From NCBI GenBank assembly GCA_947171615.1, contig CAMVYG010000042.1:1-13970 (forward strand): a DNA stretch of 13,970 nt, in the 5' to 3' direction. The notes under the pieces were generated by a model that saw only the letters and a list, made by a program, of their open reading frames with translations, was not told the origin of the DNA and searched no databases. Shown in pieces: positions 6,605-13,441 of the stretch (position 1 is the stretch's first letter; each line of letters starts with the position of its first letter). A program made the position numbers and the translations under genes. The DNA is from an uncultured Clostridia bacterium (GTDB taxonomy: Bacteria > Bacillota > Clostridia > Oscillospirales > Acutalibacteraceae).

Positions 6605-6688
6605 CCGATTTTGAGAAAAGGCAAGGTGCTTCGCACCTCAGACTTTCTCGCTGATAACCGCTCTGCGGTTATTTTAGCATGAAATCGG
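6605..6688. repeat. 84-bp nested palindrome folding as a three-way junction
   Basis: Three helices close on each other with almost no unpaired bases. P1 joins 6605-6611 to 6682-6688, plus a G-T pair 6612/6681. P2 joins 6613-6618 to 6644-6649 and encloses hairpin 6624-6629/6633-6638 with loop TTC. P3 joins 6650-6652 to 6676-6678 and 6654-6661 to 6665-6672, with loop TCT. P1/P2 and P2/P3 abut directly. It lies outside both flanking predicted transcripts' leaders, so it may be a mobile miniature element, a dispersed repeat or an independent structured RNA. No known RNA family is recognised. Confidence 0.6.
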
Positions 6689-6747
6689 GGAAAAGGAAAT
6701 AAAAAATCACGGTTTTTTAAAGAGAAAAGAAAAAGTGAAAAACTCTG

Positions 6748-6776
6748 TTGCGTTCACCGCTGGTTTATGCTATGCT
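6748..6776 (+). promoter_or_regulatory. Promoter of the nucleoside hydrolase gene
   Basis: TTGCGT (6748-6753), a 17-bp spacer and TATGCT (6771-6776) with an extended TGC immediately before (6768-6770). The predicted start is near 6783, giving a leader of about 40 nt. The -35 is weak and the extended -10 compensates. The -10 lies inside the left arm of an inverted repeat. Confidence 0.6.
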
Positions 6777-6799
6777 GACGGCATTGGGAAGCATAGCAT
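6767..6799. promoter_or_regulatory. 9-bp inverted repeat overlapping the hydrolase promoter (possible operator)
   Basis: ATGCTATGC at 6767-6775 and its exact complement GCATAGCAT at 6791-6799 are separated by 15 bp. The left arm covers the -10 box and the right arm lies just after the predicted start. This placement suits a repressor site. In RNA only the right arm would be transcribed, so a hairpin role is unlikely. Confidence 0.45.
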
Positions 6800-6821
6800 C
6801 ATAGAGAGGTAGGCCATTTTT

Positions 6822-7826
6822 ATGGATTTTTGCGCAATGGATTACAGAAACCAGCTGAGCACTGCTGTTTTAAAACAGACCGAGGCGCGAAAAAATATCT
6901 TTTCCGCCCCCATCGATCCCGTTTCTCTGCTGAAAAGGCTGGAAAAGCCCCAAGGCCCTGTGGACGTGGTGATCGATACGGACGCCTTTAATGAGATCGA
7001 CGATCAGTTTGCCATTTCCTATTTGCTGAAAAGAGAGGAAAAGCTGCACACAAAAGCGTTATACGCCGCGCCCTTTTTTAATGACAAGTCAAACAGCCCG
7101 GCAGACGGTATGGAGAAAAGCTACCAGGAAATCTTAAAGCTTCTTACGCTGGCGGGAAGGGAAGATTTGAAAGATTTTGTTTACCGTGGTTCAGAGCAGT
7201 ATTTGCCCGATGAAAGCACGCCGGTGGAATCCGACGCGGCAAGGGATCTGGCACAACGGGCCATGAGCTATACGCCGGAACGCCCCCTTTACGTGGTGGC
7301 TATCGGAGCCATTACCAATGTGGCCTCCGCTCTATTGCTGAATCCGGAAATACGGGACCGTATCGTTCTTGTTTGGCTGGGGGGACATGCCCTGGAATGG
7401 GAAAGCTGCATGGAATTCAATTTGCAGCAGGATATTGCCGCGGCGCGGATCATTTTCGGCTGCGGCACCGCGGTGGTGCAGCTGCCCTGTATGGGCGTGG
7501 TTTCCGCCTTTTCCGTCAGCGGGCCGGAGCTGAAAGCCTGGCTTCAGGGAAAAAGCCCTCTGTGCGATCATCTTTGCTCCTACAGCTGCGCGGTGGGAGA
7601 ACGGGAAAGCCGCTATCCCAAAACATGGTCCCGTGTGATCTGGGACGTGACCGCCGTAGCCTGGCTTATAGATGGGGACTTTATGCTGGACTGCTTAAAG
7701 CCCAGCCCCATTCCCACCTATGAGGGCGTGTACGCCTTTGACCGGAACCGTCATCCCATCCGCTATGTGTACCACATCAACCGCGACGCTTTGATGACAG
7801 ATCTGGTGGAGGCGCTGACTTCTTAA
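6822..7826 (+). CDS. Inosine-uridine-type nucleoside hydrolase family protein
   Basis: Cleaves the N-glycosidic bond of ribonucleosides to free base plus ribose (salvage), in the cytosol. 334 residues, close to the family norm. The calcium-binding N-terminal cluster is DTDAFNEIDDQ (52-62), which has two more residues than the usual DTDPGIDD. Other landmarks: VAIGAITNVASALL (159-172), the substrate segment EFNLQQDIAAARIIFG (198-213), and WDVTAVAW with the C-terminal metal Asp275 (274-281). All expected Asp positions are present, so it should be active; the base preference cannot be read. ATG 6822 has AGAGG about 12 nt upstream; a second ATG at 6837 is possible. It is a single-gene unit with its own promoter and a strong terminator, divergent from the TIM-barrel gene. 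Confidence 0.9.
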   Translation: MDFCAMDYRNQLSTAVLKQTEARKNIFSAPIDPVSLLKRLEKPQGPVDVVIDTDAFNEIDDQFAISYLLKREEKLHTKALYAAPFFNDKSNSPADGMEKSYQEILKLLTLAGREDLKDFVYRGSEQYLPDESTPVESDAARDLAQRAMSYTPERPLYVVAIGAITNVASALLLNPEIRDRIVLVWLGGHALEWESCMEFNLQQDIAAARIIFGCGTAVVQLPCMGVVSAFSVSGPELKAWLQGKSPLCDHLCSYSCAVGERESRYPKTWSRVIWDVTAVAWLIDGDFMLDCLKPSPIPTYEGVYAFDRNRHPIRYVYHINRDALMTDLVEALTS

Positions 7827-7864
7827 ATACTAGGTGCTGGATATCAGCAGCTGGGAAAGAGCGC

Positions 7865-7906
7865 AAAACAGGGGCTGTAAACTGTGAAAGTTACAGCCCC
7901 TGTTTT
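7865..7906. terminator. Strong bidirectional intrinsic terminator
   Basis: A perfect 16-bp inverted repeat: AAAACAGGGGCTGTAA (7865-7880) and its complement (7891-7906), with a 10-nt loop. It ends in TTTT on both strands. It lies 39 nt after the nucleoside hydrolase stop and also faces transcripts leaving the sugar operon. Confidence 0.9.
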
Positions 7907-7985
7907 ATAATTCTCTGATTGAGCGACATGTGAAAATGAATGCCGCAATTTGGAGGATGTTTGGTTTAAAAAAGAGAAAGAAGTT

Positions 7986-8002
7986 GCTGCCGGTAAGGCG
8001 GC
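7986..8002. terminator. Terminator hairpin at the end of the sugar operon
   Basis: A 6-bp GC stem with one G-T pair (GCTGCC at 7986-7991, GGCGGC at 7997-8002) and a 5-nt loop, 4 nt past the glycosidase stop codon on the minus strand. The minus transcript continues into CUUCUUUCUCUUUUUU. On the plus strand it is followed directly by TTTTT, so it may work both ways. Confidence 0.55.
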
Positions 8003-8006
8003 TTTT

Positions 8007-9791
8007 TCAGGAAAGATAGAATCTTCCCAAAATCATAAATGTAGCGGCAGTGGATACATAGCCCAAATTACATAAAGGCTTCCCGGTGGTTGCTTCGTAG
8101 CATTCGGCCATAACGCCGGAATTCTTGGCAAGATCCATATATTTGCGTGCCAGCTCTTTTGACAGGGCTTCCTCTCCGCAGTTTTTTAAGCCGTCCACTG
8201 TGCTTAAAATCTGCGTCCACCACACAGGGCCCCGGAAAAATCCGTTGGATTCATAGTATTTACTTTGCAGGTCTTCAGAAGCCAGTCCGTATTCCGTAAT
8301 ATAATTTCCGGATTTTAACGCAGTGATCATAGCTTCCCGGTATGCGGCCGGCAGCCGGCTTCCAAGCATCAATGGCGTATACAAAAAAGGCGTGGACGCA
8401 TAAATTTTTTCTCTGGTATAAGTACCCAGCGCAAAGGGCAGATGATCTTCATCAAAGAGGGTATCCAATAATTTTTGCGTGGTGGTATCGGCCAGCTTGT
8501 CCCAATACTTTTCTTCATACCTTCTTCCTGTTTTTTGCGCGAGAAGCTTTAAAGCGTCCATTTGCAGAATCAAATAAGTGGAAAGATCCGGCGTTGTCAC
8601 GCCCGCGGTTTTGCGGAATACTGTACTGTTATCATTGCTGGAGTCGCAGGGATGGTGGTACCCGCAGATTCCGTCGGAATCATCGTCCATAAAATTAAGC
8701 CAGTAATGCGTATAGGCTGAAATCTTGCAATACAGTTCGTTTAGCTGTTCCGTGGAAAACGGGATGCCCCGGTCAAACATCTTCAGCAATACCCAACCGA
8801 TATTGGGAGGCATCTGGAAGCTGTCGTTGTGGGTAGTATCATTGATGAATTGCGGAATTCCGCCATATGCGTTTTGGTGGTCAAAAAGAGACATTAGCTG
8901 ATCGTAGGCTAAATCTTTGTCCGTTTCTGATAAGCTTAAGGCGCACAGCCATATTTCAAACGCCCAGGAATAGCAAAGAATATTTTTGGTCATCAGCATG
9001 GTGTCTCTCTTAATAAAGTCAAGAGGGGAAACTACGGAAGACCAGCAAATATAGCTTGCCAGTTTTTTCACTTCTTCATATTCGGGAAAAAGCGGCGGCG
9101 TTTTTGCGTAAAATTCCTCAAAACGGCGTTCCGACTGCCGCAAGGAAACCTCAAAATCGTAATCGTTTCGAATATCCGGCCAAGCCCCCAGCCTCATATC
9201 ATGGAGTACGATCAGGAATTCCCCTTCAGCCGCCTGACAATTCAATTCGCATACGCTGCATTTCATATGAGCTTGATCCCACTGAGTATCGGCAGTAAGA
9301 TCACCATGCTGTACGAAAAATCCAAACCGATCATGGTAGCTGCAATACGGCATAATTTGATAGTAGAGACCCTTTTGCCATTGTATGGGTACCAGATAGG
9401 TTTCCCTTCCCTCAATGCAGCAGTTTACTTGTAAGCCAATTTTTTTGCCGACGCCATGGATCAGAAGTGTTTTATCATCGTGAAAGCAAAAGGTGATCGT
9501 TCCTTCCGAGGTTACCAGTTCTATTTTTTCATAGGAAGCGTGAATGGAATATTCCACAGCCGTACCATCGGCCATCGGTCGGAATTCCATCATTTCCATA
9601 TTGTGATCCTGTACCATGGATTTTACAGAACGCAGATAAAGCCCCGGTGTGGAAACAAACGCATCCTTTCCCACCTGAGGCGAAAACCCAATGTAGGAGG
9701 TATAATAGTCCTTGCCGATATAATTTAATGCCATGTATGAGCCGTAGGTAGAAAAAGGTATGTTTGCCAGGTCTAATTCTGTAAGTTTCAT
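8007..9791 (-). CDS. Glycoside hydrolase, GH63/MGH1-like (alpha/alpha)6 barrel
   Basis: 594 residues without a signal peptide, so an intracellular enzyme acting on an imported oligosaccharide or glycoside. An N-terminal beta-rich domain spans about 1-230 and an (alpha/alpha)6 barrel about 235-594. Barrel landmarks: CYSWAFEIW (273-281), YGGIPQFINDT (309-319), YHHPCDSSNDNSTVF (378-392) with the likely general acid Asp387, NGFFRGPVWW (516-525) and MAECYEATTGKP (561-572). Glu563 of that last motif aligns with the general-base Glu of GH63 YENYNPxTG motifs. The exact substrate (alpha-glucoside, mannosylglycerate or other) cannot be read. ATG 9791-9789 is chosen because GAGGTG precedes it by 6 nt; a longer frame from 9854 would overlap the permease. 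It is the last gene of the operon, 10 nt after malG-like. Confidence 0.85.
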   Translation of the reverse strand: MKLTELDLANIPFSTYGSYMALNYIGKDYYTSYIGFSPQVGKDAFVSTPGLYLRSVKSMVQDHNMEMMEFRPMADGTAVEYSIHASYEKIELVTSEGTITFCFHDDKTLLIHGVGKKIGLQVNCCIEGRETYLVPIQWQKGLYYQIMPYCSYHDRFGFFVQHGDLTADTQWDQAHMKCSVCELNCQAAEGEFLIVLHDMRLGAWPDIRNDYDFEVSLRQSERRFEEFYAKTPPLFPEYEEVKKLASYICWSSVVSPLDFIKRDTMLMTKNILCYSWAFEIWLCALSLSETDKDLAYDQLMSLFDHQNAYGGIPQFINDTTHNDSFQMPPNIGWVLLKMFDRGIPFSTEQLNELYCKISAYTHYWLNFMDDDSDGICGYHHPCDSSNDNSTVFRKTAGVTTPDLSTYLILQMDALKLLAQKTGRRYEEKYWDKLADTTTQKLLDTLFDEDHLPFALGTYTREKIYASTPFLYTPLMLGSRLPAAYREAMITALKSGNYITEYGLASEDLQSKYYESNGFFRGPVWWTQILSTVDGLKNCGEEALSKELARKYMDLAKNSGVMAECYEATTGKPLCNLGYVSTAATFMILGRFYLS

Positions 9792-9801
9792 AAAAGACAC
9801 C

Positions 9802-10641
9802 TCATCCTTTGATTCCGGCGCCGATAGACAGCGCCTTTTCCAGTTGTTTTCCAAGTATCATATACAGCACCACTGCCGGAATTGCAGCCAGGATCATGGC
9901 TGCTCCCATGCCACCCCAGTCTGTCTCATGCTGCCCTTGAAAGTTTAGCAGGCCCAGCGGCAGGGTTTTTAAACTGTCCTTTGATATCATAATCAACGCT
10001 ACGGTAAACTCGTTCCACACGCCGATAAACGCATACAAACAGGCTGCGGACAATGCCGGGATCAGCATGGGGCAGATAATTTGTAAAAAGGTTCGTAAAA
10101 CTCCGGCGCCGTCAATATAGGCGGCTTCCTCAAATTCCCTGGGAATCTGCCGCATAAATCCGTACATGATCAGACAGGAAAAAGGCAGCTCAAAGGCAAT
10201 GTATGGAATGATCAGGGCCAGATGGGTGTTTGCCATATGCCATCTCTTAATCAGGACAACCATAGGAATCAAAATAATTTGCATGGGAATAAACAAGCCT
10301 ATGGAAATATAGGAATTTGCAGCATTGCTCCACTTTGTTTTCAGCCTGGTGACCGCGTAAGAAAAAAGCGTGGCAAAAAACACGGTGCTGGAAACGGAAA
10401 GAAGCGTTACCGAAACGCTGTTTTTAAAATAGACCGGAATATCAAACTTTGACCATGCGTTTGCATAATTTTGAAAGTAAAGCTTTTCCGGCAGTCCAAA
10501 TGGATTGGTAAACAGAATTTCATGATTTGACTTTAGAGACATTAGCAGCATGTAAAGAAAGGGATATAAGCTTACCAGGCAAAGGATTGACAAAATCAGT
10601 ATGACTACTGCCCTTGCCCAATGATTTTTAAGTAGCAGCAT
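9802..10641 (-). CDS. Carbohydrate ABC transporter permease, MalG/LacG-like
   Basis: One of two inner-membrane subunits of a CUT1 sugar importer. 279 residues with about six membrane segments; the first runs over residues 11-36 (VVILILSILCLVSLYPFLYMLL region). The cytoplasmic EAA loop that docks onto the ATPase is EEAAYIDGAG (171-180). The C-terminus ending LSIGAGIKG is typical of MalG-type subunits. ATG 10641-10639 has GAGGA upstream (about 10654-10650). It follows the MalF-like gene after an 87-nt gap holding a possible pseudoknot. It is spaced 10 nt from the glycosidase start, so the two are probably translationally coupled. Confidence 0.93.
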   Translation of the reverse strand: MLLLKNHWARAVVILILSILCLVSLYPFLYMLLMSLKSNHEILFTNPFGLPEKLYFQNYANAWSKFDIPVYFKNSVSVTLLSVSSTVFFATLFSYAVTRLKTKWSNAANSYISIGLFIPMQIILIPMVVLIKRWHMANTHLALIIPYIAFELPFSCLIMYGFMRQIPREFEEAAYIDGAGVLRTFLQIICPMLIPALSAACLYAFIGVWNEFTVALIMISKDSLKTLPLGLLNFQGQHETDWGGMGAAMILAAIPAVVLYMILGKQLEKALSIGAGIKG

Positions 10642-10666
10642 ATTTTTTCCTCATAAACCGGAATTT

Positions 10667-10704
10667 GCAGACAATGTTAAAGTGGGTCTGCTTAGTTTCA
10701 CTTT
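10667..10704 (-). promoter_or_regulatory. Possible H-type RNA pseudoknot between the two permease genes
   Basis: In the minus-strand transcript, AAAGTG (10704-10699) pairs with CACTTT (10684-10679). GCAGAC (10691-10686) lies inside that loop and pairs with GTCTGC (10672-10667) beyond it. Loops are 7 nt, 1 nt and 6 nt, suitable for two stacked 6-bp stems. It ends 25 nt before the MalG-like start and starts about 24 nt after the MalF-like stop. A translational control or mRNA-stability role is inferred. No known riboswitch family is recognised. Confidence 0.4.
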
Positions 10705-10728
10705 GCAAAGACTCCGCCACAAACGGGC

Positions 10729-11610
10729 TTACGCATAAACGTCCCGCTTGTTGATAGTCTTATTGATGATGAAAAAAAACAACAGGCTTTCCAATACGAT
10801 CACAACAGCCACTGCACTCCCATATCCGTACTTCCCCTGCATAAATGCCGTTTTATACAAAAGGAAGGTAAGCGTATGCGAGTAGTCCCCCGGTCCGCCG
10901 TTGGTCATAATGTAAACGGAGTCAAAGGCTCGCAGCGCACCGGATACGGAGGAGATCACCGTAAAGCGAAATGCTTCCTGAAGCAGTGGCAGCGTAATAT
11001 GGCGATGGATCTGAACGGTAGTCGCACCGTCTATGCGTGCTGCCTCAAAATATTCCTCAGGGATACTTCGTATGTTTGTGTAAAACATCATAAAGGTCAA
11101 GCCCATATACTGCCACGCATTTACGAAAGCTACCGTTATAATTGCAGTAGCGGAAGAGGTCAGCCATTCCTGCCGGTAGTCTAAACCCAGCGCACGAAAG
11201 AGGGAATTGACCAGTCCGGAATCATAATTCAGGATGCTTAGCCACATTTGACAGACCACTGTACTGGAAATGACTACCGGCAGGAAAAAAGAGGAGCGGA
11301 AAAGCCCATTGAGCTTGGAGCGTACGGAAATCAGCAGTACAGCCGCCCCGAATCCAATGATCAGGGAATACAGGAAGGAGACCAGGAGGTAGATCATGGT
11401 ATTCTTTTGAGAAAGCCAAAACAGATCGCTTTGGAACAGCTTTTTATAGTTGCCAAGTCCAAGCCAGCTCCCGTTGCTGATCCCATCCCAATCCAGCATG
11501 CTGCCATAGATCGATTGGGTAATGGGATAAATTACAATGATGGAAAAGAACAGAATTGCCGGCAGCATGAATAAAAATAGAATAAGCTTTGTGCTTGTAG
11601 ATTGTCTCAC
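10729..11610 (-). CDS. Carbohydrate ABC transporter permease, MalF/LacF-like
   Basis: The partner permease of the CUT1 importer. 293 residues with six predicted membrane segments (about 9-31, 72-95, 107-127, 153-176, 212-232, 263-283). The EAA docking loop is FEAARIDGATTVQIHRHITLPLL (188-210), with the classic EAA-G spacing. TNGGPGDYSHTLTFLLYKTAF (236-256) is typical of LacF/UgpA/MalF-type subunits. The start codon is GTG (11610-11608) with GGAG 8 nt upstream. No ATP-binding gene lies in the operon, so an unlinked shared ATPase is expected. Confidence 0.93.
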   Translation of the reverse strand: MRQSTSTKLILFLFMLPAILFFSIIVIYPITQSIYGSMLDWDGISNGSWLGLGNYKKLFQSDLFWLSQKNTMIYLLVSFLYSLIIGFGAAVLLISVRSKLNGLFRSSFFLPVVISSTVVCQMWLSILNYDSGLVNSLFRALGLDYRQEWLTSSATAIITVAFVNAWQYMGLTFMMFYTNIRSIPEEYFEAARIDGATTVQIHRHITLPLLQEAFRFTVISSVSGALRAFDSVYIMTNGGPGDYSHTLTFLLYKTAFMQGKYGYGSAVAVVIVLESLLFFFIINKTINKRDVYA

Positions 11611-11858
11611 TGTGTTTTCTCCAAGTTACATCATCGGTTGACAGAGGGAAACACGCCTGTCAACAATGTAAAAAAGCAGTTTCCGGCGTTCATGGCGCCG
11701 GTCAGCCCTTTTTCTGAAAATTGGCGGCAGGTCCCATGAAGTAATCGGGCAGAGAAAAGGCAGAGACAGTCAGTGCGGACAGATAACGGCGCCAGCGCCT
11801 CTTTTCCCCCATGAAAGCCGTGTTTCCTCTTGTTAAGCGATGATATGGTTTCAGGTTA
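11611..11858. other. Intercistronic region between the binding-protein gene and the first permease gene, with hairpins
   Basis: 248 bp without a supported gene. On the minus transcript CCGGCG/CGCCGG forms a 6-bp hairpin (11701-11696 with 11688-11683), followed 7 nt later by six U's (11675-11670), a weak terminator. Nearer the permease start, GTTGACAG/CTGTCAAC makes an 8-bp stem (11637-11644, 11657-11664). Such structures between binding-protein and permease genes commonly protect the upstream mRNA and lower permease output, giving excess binding protein. That role here is inferred. Confidence 0.55.
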
Positions 11859-13187
11859 CTATTTTGACGACAAAACTTCGTCCATTTCACTTTGCATATT
11901 TTTCAGGAAATCTTCAATGGCGTAATCGCCTGTAAAGAATTTGTTGCATTGCTCACATAAAACAGCGTAAGATTCTCCATGGTCCCAAGCCCAGGGCATA
12001 GGGGTCAGCATTGCAAAATCCTGGTTTGCAAATGATTTTGACAGTTCTCCCACTGTATCGGATAATGGGACATCGTTGTTAGTCACTTTCATGCACATGC
12101 CCCGTGCGTATTCCAAATCTGCCAGCTCCAGGCTGAAGTAGGAAAGCCATGTTCCTGCAACGTCAAGCTGTTCGGCGCTGGGGGAAACCGTATAGCCGGT
12201 ATTGCGGTCGTTTCCGCCTGCACGCAGAGACTTATCTAAAGGTTTTCCGGCTTCTTGCCAGGGATACCCCATCAGAACCAAGTCAGAACTGTTCATCTCA
12301 CGGTCTAAGGAGATGATGTGATACAGTCCGGACGCCATAAACATGGCGGCTTGTCCGGATTCAAAAGCTGTCAGTGCGTCCTGCTCTGTCATGGTGAAGG
12401 CAGACGGAGAATAAAATTCGCTGTCGATAAGCGCTTTCATTTTGTTGGCAGCGGTAGTGAAGGCTTCCTCAGAGGTTTTAATATCGCCCTTATCGATATC
12501 CCATAAAGAAATCTCGTCGCGCGTCAGCATACATTCAAAAAGCTGTGCACATTGAAAGCCTTCTTTAAAAGACAGCGCCATGGGCAGAATGTCGTTTTCC
12601 CGGCAGACCTCCACTACGTGTAGAAATTCATCGTAGTTGGTAGGGATCTCCAGGCCCAATCTGTCGAACACTTTCTGGTTGGCAACGAACTCCAGCGGGC
12701 CGGAGGGCCTGTTGACCGCGTATATTTTCCCATCGTAAGGATCCACAATGTCCTTCATTTTTCCGGGATCAAGCTGGTCTATCAATCCGGTGTCGTTTAG
12801 CCATTTGTCCAGGGGTTGGTTATTATTAGACCTTTTGAACAACTGCACCAGAGAATTGTTAGTCACATAAAAATCGGGCATGGTTCCGGCTGCTGCCATG
12901 GTTTTGATTTTTACGTCGCCGTCCTGTGGATCGTCTTCTACCTGCAGGGTTACGTTGGGAAATTTCTTTTTTACCCGCTCTGCGGCTTCATGGAAGGTTG
13001 CTTTGCTGTCTTCGCTGGTGGCAAGCGCCCATATGGTATATTCTACCTCCGCGTTATAATCGACCTCACCTGTACTTTCTGCCACAGAGGCGTCTGATGT
13101 GTCTTTCGGAGTCGTTGCGCACCCGGTAAGGGATGTAAGCAGACCGGTAAGCAGCAAGGCACTTAAAAATTTTTTCCATTTTTTCAT
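11859..13187 (-). CDS. Extracellular sugar-binding lipoprotein of a CUT1 ABC importer
   Basis: Captures the sugar outside the membrane and delivers it to the MalF/MalG-like permeases. 442 residues, normal for family 1 solute-binding proteins. The lipoprotein signal has basic KKWKK at 2-6, a hydrophobic core and lipobox LTGC, with the lipidated Cys23. A Thr/Ser/Asp linker follows, then EYTIWALATSED, which is the usual first strand. FPNVTLQVEDDP, VANQKVFDRLGLEIPTNYDEF and AFESGQAAMFMASGLY are family hallmarks. ATG 13187-13185 has AAGGAGCG 7 nt upstream; an in-frame start at 13220 lies before that site and would spoil the signal peptide. First gene of the operon, divergent from a sensor kinase. 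The sugar cannot be identified from sequence. Confidence 0.93.
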   Translation of the reverse strand: MKKWKKFLSALLLTGLLTSLTGCATTPKDTSDASVAESTGEVDYNAEVEYTIWALATSEDSKATFHEAAERVKKKFPNVTLQVEDDPQDGDVKIKTMAAAGTMPDFYVTNNSLVQLFKRSNNNQPLDKWLNDTGLIDQLDPGKMKDIVDPYDGKIYAVNRPSGPLEFVANQKVFDRLGLEIPTNYDEFLHVVEVCRENDILPMALSFKEGFQCAQLFECMLTRDEISLWDIDKGDIKTSEEAFTTAANKMKALIDSEFYSPSAFTMTEQDALTAFESGQAAMFMASGLYHIISLDREMNSSDLVLMGYPWQEAGKPLDKSLRAGGNDRNTGYTVSPSAEQLDVAGTWLSYFSLELADLEYARGMCMKVTNNDVPLSDTVGELSKSFANQDFAMLTPMPWAWDHGESYAVLCEQCNKFFTGDYAIEDFLKNMQSEMDEVLSSK

Positions 13188-13218
13188 TACAGATCGCTCC
13201 TTTACAGTTTGTGAGGTC

Positions 13219-13247
13219 ATTATAACAGCAATATTGCGGCAGCAGAT
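13219..13247 (-). promoter_or_regulatory. Promoter of the sugar operon
   Basis: A perfect TATAAT (13224-13219) lies 32 nt before the binding-protein ATG. At a 17-bp spacer the -35 position reads ATCTGC, a poor match. This fits an activator-dependent promoter. One copy of the AGCTnnnnTnTTGTACTAT box (13264-13246) abuts the -35, the usual place for a class II activator. Confidence 0.65.
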
Positions 13248-13359
13248 AGTACAATAGGACAGCTTTTCGGAAAATTAGACATAAATATTTGATAATGTTT
13301 TGCGCTTTCAAACACTTATATAGGATTTCGTTGCAAAATGAGCTACTGTTTTGTACTAT
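13246..13359. promoter_or_regulatory. Inverted pair of 19-bp boxes in the divergent control region
   Basis: AGCTnnnnTnTTGTACTAT occurs on the minus strand at 13264-13246 and on the plus strand at 13341-13359. Each box points toward the promoter on its side. Fourteen positions are identical with no gaps. They are candidate sites for the AraC-type response regulator expected to partner the YesM-like kinase; that regulator is not in the window. Confidence 0.5.
13297..13310 (+). promoter_or_regulatory. Possible cre (CcpA catabolite-repression) site
   Basis: The half GCGCTTTCA (13302-13310) matches the cre consensus at all nine positions; the other half is poor, about 11 of 14 overall. It lies between the two divergent promoters, upstream of the sugar operon. 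Catabolite control would be expected for such an operon, but the site is only moderately convincing. Confidence 0.3.
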
Positions 13360-13374
13360 TGTATCATTGCGGAA

Positions 13375-13402
13375 TTGAATAAAAGGTGAAAAGGGATATA
13401 AT
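13375..13402 (+). promoter_or_regulatory. Promoter of the sensor kinase gene
   Basis: TTGAAT (13375-13380), a 16-bp spacer and a perfect TATAAT (13397-13402). Predicted start near 13409, giving a leader of about 33 nt. The plus-strand copy of the 19-bp box ends 15 bp upstream of the -35. Confidence 0.65.
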
Positions 13403-13441
13403 AAAATAAGACGATTTCAACGGGATGCAGGTGATTTGGCA

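Larger units (their letters stand above)
6491..6821. other. 331-bp divergent intergenic region
   Basis: It separates the TIM-barrel gene (minus) from the nucleoside hydrolase (plus). Contents from left to right: an AAAGGAGC site for the minus gene; a possible minus -10 TATAAA near 6548-6553 with only a weak -35; a stronger extended -10 at 6590-6598; the three-way-junction palindrome at 6605-6688; an A-rich stretch; then the plus-strand promoter and inverted repeat before the hydrolase. No protein-coding frame with a ribosome site is seen inside it. Confidence 0.7.

Noticed and set aside
7957..8019. 20-residue plus-strand ORF MFGLKKRKKLLPVRRLFQER
   Set aside because: GGAGG touches the ATG with no spacer, and the frame runs through the operon terminator into the glycosidase 3' end.
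11702..11890. 62-codon minus-strand frame between binding-protein and permease genes
   Set aside because: It starts inside the binding-protein gene without a ribosome site, and its sequence is explained by intercistronic hairpins.
13246..13359. Phased spacing of the two regulator boxes suggesting DNA looping
   Set aside because: The core-to-core distance (about 105 bp) looks like ten helical turns. For inverted sites, though, the phase depends on the reference base chosen, so it is not evidence.
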